From NCBI RefSeq assembly GCF_012999535.1, contig NZ_JABBWV010000006.1, positions 341,739 to 405,738 of the forward strand: 64,000 nucleotides of DNA. Direction: 5' to 3'. Below the pieces are notes generated by a model. That model did no database searches and was not told the DNA's origin. It was given only the letters and a program-made list of their open reading frames with translations. A program made the position numbers and the translations under genes. Of the stretch, positions 58,938-64,000 are shown in pieces (positions within the stretch are counted from its first letter, which is position 1; every line of letters begins with the position of its first letter). Source of the DNA: Microbispora sp. H11081. Its GTDB lineage: Bacteria > Actinomycetota > Actinomycetes > Streptosporangiales > Streptosporangiaceae.

Positions 58938-59774
58938 CTACTCGTCCTCCTCGGCCGCGAGAGTCCGGTACGCCGGCCGCAGCAGGTCGAGGAGCGGGAT
59001 GTGCCTGGCCTTGACGGGCGGCGGGTCCAGCGCGCGGAGCAGCAGGTCGGGAGGCGACTGCGGGCCGGCCGGCGGGCCGGGGAGGGCCGGCGCCGCGCCG
59101 GACCCGTAGAAGTCGCCGGCGCGCTCGGCGAACGGGACGTCGGCCACGTCGAGAAGCCCCGGCCGGTTCGCGCGCTCTCCTTCGCCGGGATGGCGGAGCG
59201 CGTCGAGCAGCGCGTCCCTGGCCATGCCCCGCCAGGCCAGCACCAGGAACGGGTCCTCGTCGAACGCCTCGGCCAGCAGGTAGAGCACCGCCGACAGGTG
59301 CTTGCAGGGGAAGCCCCAGTCGGGGCACGAGCAGGCCATGTCCAGCCCGTGCTCGCCGGGGAACAGCGGCAGCCCGCACCCGGCGAAGACGTCCTCGATC
59401 TCCGGGGGCATCTCCCCGGCGAGCAGCTTGGCCCGGTGCAGCGCCTGCGCGCCCAGCGCCGCCGTCAGTTTCGCCCACTCGGCCGCGCCGTACGCCGTGA
59501 TCCCCACGCTCACGTCGTACGGCCTGCTGCGTGAGCCCTGCACCCAGGCCTTCGCCAGCCCGGGGCCGAGATCGAGGTCGAGCACCTGGCCGCGCCGGGC
59601 GTACGCGCGGCCCCGGCTCAGCCTGCCCGGGTCGCAGACGCCCTCCAGGATGTCGATGAACCGGCGCGACCACCACCGCTCGCCGATGGACCCGCGCTTG
59701 GAGCGCGCCTTGATGCCGCCCTCCACGCGGATGGGCCGCGCGGCCTCGAACCAGCCGTCCCGGCCGGCCGGCAT
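58938..59774 (-). CDS. SWIM zinc-finger protein, SNF2 helicase partner
   Basis: 278 residues. The SWIM motif CSCPDWGFPCKH (C148, C150, C157, H159) binds zinc; before it is a WYL-free domain with RRFIDILEGVCDPGRLSRGRAYARRGQVLDL, and the C-terminal part is acidic and Pro-rich. SWIM proteins of this type are encoded next to bacterial SNF2 helicases and are thought to assist DNA or protein contacts. The ATG overlaps the helicase stop by one base (TGATG), so they are translated together. A similar SWIM gene is expected to the left of the window, beside the DUF5691 gene, in the MoxR operon. Confidence 0.9.
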   Translation of the reverse strand: MPAGRDGWFEAARPIRVEGGIKARSKRGSIGERWWSRRFIDILEGVCDPGRLSRGRAYARRGQVLDLDLGPGLAKAWVQGSRSRPYDVSVGITAYGAAEWAKLTAALGAQALHRAKLLAGEMPPEIEDVFAGCGLPLFPGEHGLDMACSCPDWGFPCKHLSAVLYLLAEAFDEDPFLVLAWRGMARDALLDALRHPGEGERANRPGLLDVADVPFAERAGDFYGSGAAPALPGPPAGPQSPPDLLLRALDPPPVKARHIPLLDLLRPAYRTLAAEEDE

Positions 59775-62700
59775 CAGCTCACCGCCTCGGGCGACAGGCG
59801 GAACAGCTCGCGCAGCTCCGCCGTGGACAGCTCGGCGAGCCACTCCTCGCCCGTCCCGACGACGCTGCCGGCCAGCGCCTTCTTGCGCTCGATCATCTCG
59901 TCGATCCGCTCCTCCAGAGTCCCCGTGCAGATGAACTTCCTGACCTGCACGTTCCTGGTCTGGCCGATTCGGAACGCGCGGTCGGTCGCCTGGTCCTCCA
60001 CGGCAGGGTTCCACCACCGGTCCACGTGGATCACGTGGGCGGCCGCCGTCAGGTTGAGCCCGGTGCCCGCGGCCTTGAGCGACAGCAGGAACAGCATGGG
60101 CTCGTCGTCGGACTGGAACCGCTCCACCAGCGCGTCGCGCGCCTTCTTCGGCAGCCCGCCGTGCAGCCACAGCACCGGGCGGCCGACGCGCGCCGCCAGG
60201 TAGGGCTGCAGCATCGAGCCGAACTCGGCGTACTGCGTGAAGACCAGCGCCTTGTCGCCCTCGCTGACGATCTCCTCGGCCAGCTCCTCCAGCCGGGCCA
60301 GCTTGCCCGAGCGGCCCGCCAGCCGGGAGCCGTCCTTGAGCAGGTGGGCCGGGTGGTTGCAGACCTGCTTGAGCTTGGCCATCGCGGCGAGGACGTTCCC
60401 CCGGCGCTCGATGCCCTCGCTGCCGGAGATCCGGTCCATCATGTCCTCGACCACCGCCTGGTAGAGGCTCGCCTGCTCCGGCGTGAGCGTGCACCAGACC
60501 TTCATCTCCAGCTTGTCCGGCAGGTCCGAGATGATCGTCTTGTCGGTCTTGAGGCGCCGGAGCACGAAGGGGCCGGTGGCCCGCCTGAGCGCGGCGGTGG
60601 CCGTCTCGTCGCCGTGCCGTTCGATCGGCTCCTGGTAGCGGCGGCGGAAGGCCCGCGCCGACCCGAGCAGCCCCGGGTTGCAGAACTCCATGATCGACCA
60701 CAGCTCGGCCAGATGGTTCTCGACCGGGGTGCCGGTCAGCGCCAGCCTCGTCCGCGCCGGAAGCGAGCGCACCGCCTGCGACTGCCGGGCGGCGGCGTTC
60801 TTGACGGCCTGGGCCTCGTCGCAGACGACCCGCGCCCAGGTGAACCCGGCGAGGACGTCGCGGTCCCGCGACGCCGTGCCGTACGTCGTGAGGACGAGGT
60901 CGGTGCGGGCGACCCGCTCGGCCAGTTCCTCGCCACGGAGCCGGCCGGTGCCGTGGTGGAGATAGGCGTCCAGCGAAGGCGCGAAGCGGGCCGCCTCCTT
61001 CTGCCAGTTGCTGAGCAGCGACATCGGGCACACCAGCAGTGTCGGCTCAACGCGCTCGCCCGATTCGCGCTCCTTCATGAGAAGCGACAGCGTCTGGGCG
61101 GTTTTGCCGAGACCCATGTCGTCCGCGAGGATGCCGCCGAGTCCGAGCCCGGACATGAAGTCGAGCCAGGCAAGGCCGCGCTCCTGGTACGGCCGGAGCG
61201 TCCCCTGGAAGGCGGCGGGGGTGGCGACGGGTTCGAGACGGCGGTCGGCCTCGCCCGACAGCAGGTCGCCGAGCGGGCCGTCGGCGTCCACCCCGACCAG
61301 CGGCAGGTCGTCGTCGCCGCCCTGAACCACCTCGCGGAGGATCTCGCCGACCGTCGTGAGGCCCGAGCCGCGGCGCTCCACCGCCTTGAGCGCGGCGTCG
61401 AGCCGGCCGGCGTCCAGCTCGACCCACTGCCCCCGTAACCGGACCAGCGGCACCTTGAGCCTGGCCAGCTCCGCCAGCTCCTCCTCGCTGATCGTCTCGT
61501 CGCCGACGGCCAGCTCCGCCCGGAAGTCCATCAGCTGCTCCAGCCCGAACCCCTGGCCGGCGGCGGCGCCTGGCCCGGAGCGCGACCGGGCGGTGAGCTT
61601 CAGGCCGAGCCTGGCACGGCCGGCCCACGCGGGCAGCCGCACCCCGAACCCGGCCGACTGCAGGAGCGGCGCGGCATGGCGGAGGAAGTGGAAGGCGTTC
61701 TCGACGTCCAGGTCGACATGCGCGGGCCGGGACTGCCGGAGCGCGTCGTCGATCTTCGGGTAGAGGCGGGCGGCCCGGCCAAGCCCGGTCAGCAGGGCCT
61801 CGTCGGCGCGTCCTGGCAGGCCGGGCATGGTCTCGCCCGCCCACAGCAGGGGAGCGGGCAGATAGAGGCTCGGGTCCTCGGAGGACTGGAGGGCGAACTC
61901 CAGACGCCAGGTGCCGCCGTCCGCCCGGGCCGCCGCGGCGGCGTCCGCGTGGGCCAGGTCGTACTCGGCGGCGATGTCCTGGCGCGCGCCTGCCGCCGGG
62001 GCGGCGGACTCGGCCGTCTCCCGTTCGACCGTCTCCGGCTCGATCAGGCGGAAGGACACCTTGACGGGTCCTTCGAGCTGGTGGGCCGACCGGAACCACT
62101 CCTGGAGCGGCCGGGCCAGCGTCTCGGCCTCCTCCCTGCCCACGCCGGGCAGCGCGGCCGCGTCGCCGGTGAGCGCCACCGTCCAGCGGTCGGCCAGGGG
62201 ACTGCGCCGCCCGGGACGGTGCCCGCCCAGCAGGCGCTCGGGCAGGGCCTGCCGTACGGCGGCGTCGGTCAGGGTGGCCATCGCCTCGATCAGCACGTGG
62301 GCGGAGGGCCGCTCCTCGGCCACGGCCCGGCAGACCGGTGGCATGGCGGCGGCGAGCTCCCGGAAACAGGTGGCGTCGCGACCGGTCAGGACCGGCCGCC
62401 ACCGGGCCGCGTAGCCGCCGTCCTCGGCGACGAGCTGGGGCAGCACCCGGCCGCGCCGCACCAGGTCGCGGACCTGCCCGGCCACGACGGCGAGATAACG
62501 CACGGAGGGCCCGGCGAGGACGTCGGCGGGAACGTCGCCTGGCCGGTCACCCGGCTCAGGGGACTCCGCGGGAGGGCGGGCCGCCTCGTCGAGCGTGGTC
62601 AGCAGGCGCAGCGCCGGGCCCGCGTCCACCAGCAGTGCGGGCACCCGCCACGCCCTGATCCCGGGCCGGCGGGCGGCGACGCTCAGCCCGGTCTCCGGTG

Positions 62701-62944
62701 AGGGGAGGGGGCCGGACGCGGAGCCCGGCAGGAGCAGCGTCACCTCGCCGGGCACGGCCTTCGCCGCCGCCTCGGCGGCCGCGTCCCCCCAGCTCGGCAG
62801 CGCGGCGGCGAGAGCGCTCTGCGGCGCGGCGAAGGGGTGGGGCCGGACCCTGGCCCGGGAGGCGCCCGGCCCGGCGGCGCGGCTCGTGTCCTCCGCCCAG
62901 AGCGCGAGGCGACCGGCGTCCCAGGCCGCGTGTGTCACGAGCAT
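59774..62944 (-). CDS. SNF2-family DEAD/DEAH-type helicase
   Basis: 1056 residues from ATG 62944, preceded by GGAGGAG; a GTG 18 nt earlier is possible. The N-terminal ~560 residues are the bacterial SNF2-associated region. Motif I ADDMGLGKTAQTL is near 611, the DEAQ box (VVCDEAQAVKN) near 710, then LTGTPVENHLAELWSIMEF and the C-terminal RecA fold with KALVFTQYAEF, LHGGLPKKARD, and QATDRAFRIGQ (motif VI) near 990. It is an ATP-driven DNA translocase. The SWIM protein is its coupled partner. The N-terminal region is conserved enough in this family to be a distinct domain; its target is unknown. Confidence 0.92.
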   Translation of the reverse strand: MLVTHAAWDAGRLALWAEDTSRAAGPGASRARVRPHPFAAPQSALAAALPSWGDAAAEAAAKAVPGEVTLLLPGSASGPLPSPETGLSVAARRPGIRAWRVPALLVDAGPALRLLTTLDEAARPPAESPEPGDRPGDVPADVLAGPSVRYLAVVAGQVRDLVRRGRVLPQLVAEDGGYAARWRPVLTGRDATCFRELAAAMPPVCRAVAEERPSAHVLIEAMATLTDAAVRQALPERLLGGHRPGRRSPLADRWTVALTGDAAALPGVGREEAETLARPLQEWFRSAHQLEGPVKVSFRLIEPETVERETAESAAPAAGARQDIAAEYDLAHADAAAAARADGGTWRLEFALQSSEDPSLYLPAPLLWAGETMPGLPGRADEALLTGLGRAARLYPKIDDALRQSRPAHVDLDVENAFHFLRHAAPLLQSAGFGVRLPAWAGRARLGLKLTARSRSGPGAAAGQGFGLEQLMDFRAELAVGDETISEEELAELARLKVPLVRLRGQWVELDAGRLDAALKAVERRGSGLTTVGEILREVVQGGDDDLPLVGVDADGPLGDLLSGEADRRLEPVATPAAFQGTLRPYQERGLAWLDFMSGLGLGGILADDMGLGKTAQTLSLLMKERESGERVEPTLLVCPMSLLSNWQKEAARFAPSLDAYLHHGTGRLRGEELAERVARTDLVLTTYGTASRDRDVLAGFTWARVVCDEAQAVKNAAARQSQAVRSLPARTRLALTGTPVENHLAELWSIMEFCNPGLLGSARAFRRRYQEPIERHGDETATAALRRATGPFVLRRLKTDKTIISDLPDKLEMKVWCTLTPEQASLYQAVVEDMMDRISGSEGIERRGNVLAAMAKLKQVCNHPAHLLKDGSRLAGRSGKLARLEELAEEIVSEGDKALVFTQYAEFGSMLQPYLAARVGRPVLWLHGGLPKKARDALVERFQSDDEPMLFLLSLKAAGTGLNLTAAAHVIHVDRWWNPAVEDQATDRAFRIGQTRNVQVRKFICTGTLEERIDEMIERKKALAGSVVGTGEEWLAELSTAELRELFRLSPEAVS

Positions 62945-63114
62945 TCCTTCTCCTCCTGCCACACCGGAACGCTAGCAGCGTTTCCCGCGCCCACGGATGC
63001 GTGCTCGGCCGCCCGGGCGGTCTCCGCCGCGCCGCTCAGTGATCTCTCCTTGACGCAACTTCGATATGCTTAGCAGACTGCCGTTATCTTACTCATAACT
63101 GCAGGAGGCGCGAG

Positions 63115-63570
63115 GTGCTCGCCTCCGGCGCCCAGGTGATCAAGATCGCGACCAGCAGCCAGAGCGTCAAGGACGAGGTGCAGTGGGAACTGCCCACCTT
63201 CACCGAGGACGAGGTCGTCGCGATCGTGTCGGAGTCACACGCGGCCGGCGTGAAGGTGACGAGCCACGCGATCGGCAGCCAGGGCACCATGACCGCGGTG
63301 CGGGCCGGAGTGGACGGCATCGAGCACGGCTGGGGGATCGCCGACGAGGTCATGGAGGCGATGGCGGAGCGGGGCACGTGGCTGATCCCCACCTTCTTCA
63401 TCGCCGACTACCACCGCAGGTTCGACCCCACGGCGGCCGAGCGCGAGCAGGCGGACCGGCTGCTCCAGGGCGCCCTCGACACGGTGGCGCGGGCGCGCAC
63501 GATGGGGGTGCGCATCGCGATGGGCAGCGACGCGGGGGAGGCGATGTACGGCACGGCAGGCGGGCCGCCG
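63115..63570 (+). pseudogene. Amidohydrolase, N- and C-terminally truncated
   Basis: AGGAGG stands 6 nt before GTG 63115, so a product can be made, but it lacks the N-terminal part with the HxH metal site. GAQVIKIATSSQSVKDEVQWELPTFTEDEVVAIVSESHAAGVKVTSHAIGSQGTMTAVRAGVDGIEHGWGI and GVRIAMGSDAGEAMYG contain the later His and Asp ligands of imidazolonepropionase-like amidohydrolases. After about 63560 the frame runs without a stop into acyl-CoA ligase sequence. The AT-rich 112 nt upstream (TTGACGCAACTTCGATATGC) may include a promoter. Confidence 0.7.
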
Positions 63571-64000
63571 CAGGCCGACAGGGTGCCGCACCCGGGGAAG
63601 GCGATCTGCTCGGGTGGCTCCACGGGGCGCCCGAAGATCATCATTGATCCGCTGCCCTGGGCCAGGACGCCGGGCGACCTCGGCGTGCTGGGCCGTCAGG
63701 GGCTGGCGTCCGGCCAGACCCAGCTCGTCACCGGGTGACGTTCGCGGGCTTTGTGCCGACGATGATGCAGCGCATCGCGCGCCTGCCCGGCATCACGCGC
63801 CGCGACTTCTCCAGCTTCGAGGCGCTCTACCACAGCGGCGCCTCGATGCCCGAATGGGTGAAGCGGACCTGGCTCGGCCTGGTCCCGCCGGAACGGCAGT
63901 ACGACGTGTACGGCACCGCGGAGGCTGGTGGGGCGCTGCCTCATCCGGGGGGGGGGGGGGGGAGGGGCTGGCCAGGCCGGGCAGCGTCGGCCGGCCCGAC
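63571..64000 (+). pseudogene. AMP-dependent acyl-CoA ligase remnant
   Basis: In frame with the amidohydrolase remnant: PHPGKAICSGGSTGRPKIII is the ATP/AMP-binding P-loop of acyl-CoA ligases. At 63737 the frame hits a stop; shifted by one base it continues FVPTMMQRIARLPGITRRDFSSFEALYHSGASMPEWVKRTWLG and YDVYGTAEAGG. Comparing with the usual fold, a block of about 60 residues between LVTG and VPTMM is missing. The gene runs off the window after a 16-G run. Confidence 0.7.
63947..63962 (+). repeat. Homopolymer of 16 G
   Basis: Sixteen G in a row, then AGGGG, inside the acyl-CoA ligase remnant. Such a long G run is unusual even at this GC content; it could be slippage in a decaying gene or a base-calling artefact near a contig end. 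Confidence 0.9.

Noticed and set aside
1..64000. tRNA, rRNA, riboswitch or insertion-sequence genes
   Set aside because: No cloverleaf with a GTTCRANNC T-loop, no rRNA core, no known riboswitch core and no transposase motif was noticed on reading; a covariance-model scan was not possible here.

Overview
The window is high-GC actinomycete chromosome (strong G/C in third codon positions, many GTG starts, several start codons 6-8 nt behind a TANNNT -10 box as in leaderless mRNAs). The gene repertoire (XRE/DUF5753 regulator, immune inhibitor A-type M6 protease, VapBC, Ser/Thr kinase with a spore-associated-protein-like ectodomain, MoxR/DUF5682/VWA operon) suggests a filamentous, Streptosporangiales-like genus. 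This is inferred from gene content only; no rRNA or tRNA gene was seen.

Layout. 1-8.3 kb: 5'-truncated DUF5691 gene, MoxR AAA ATPase, DUF5682 protein and VWA protein, all overlapping, then an MFS transporter and an enolase-superfamily protein with replaced catalytic residues. 8.3-20 kb: LCP-family protein, alpha/beta hydrolase with a membrane tail, SbcD and SbcC, a small secreted protein, a MerR regulator coupled to a membrane protein, an M50-like protease, CorA. 20-24.4 kb: secreted Ig-like repeat protein, fused E1 alpha-beta 2-oxoacid dehydrogenase, and a 293-bp palindromic array with a 53-54 bp period. 24.4-30.7 kb: TetR regulator divergent from a leucine/isovalerate (liu-type) operon: biotin-dependent carboxylase beta and alpha, HMG-CoA lyase, acyl-CoA dehydrogenase. 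30.8-39.2 kb: HAD phosphatase, SnoaL-like protein, LysR, GNAT, a repeat-rich protein with a sigma-like helix-turn-helix, pseudouridine kinase and glycosidase, and a phytoene-dehydrogenase-like FAD enzyme.

39.2-43.4 kb is a decay zone: a frameshifted response regulator and histidine kinase, an intact VapBC pair in the opposite orientation, and a deletion fusion of a GT2 and a GT39 glycosyltransferase. 43.4-45.1 kb: ferritin-like protein, XRE/DUF5753 regulator, small protein. 45.1-51.5 kb (minus strand): a second acyl-CoA carboxylase operon (beta, alpha, enoyl-CoA hydratase, AtuA/DUF1446) in which every junction is a 4-nt overlap, including a 29-codon ORF between beta and alpha and a 9-codon leader before beta. 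51.6-55 kb: Ser/Thr kinase and GlcD-like flavoprotein. 55-62.9 kb: secreted M6 metalloprotease, lipid kinase, SWIM protein and SNF2 helicase. 63.1-64 kb: remnants of an amidohydrolase joined to remnants of an acyl-CoA ligase, ending near a 16-G run.

Functionally, the two carboxylase operons and the dehydrogenases point to branched-chain or terpenoid-type acyl-CoA breakdown. The MoxR/VWA genes at the left edge and the SWIM-SNF2 pair at the right are the least understood systems. Start codons were chosen by SD or -10 position and family N-termini; where they differ from the longest frame this is stated.
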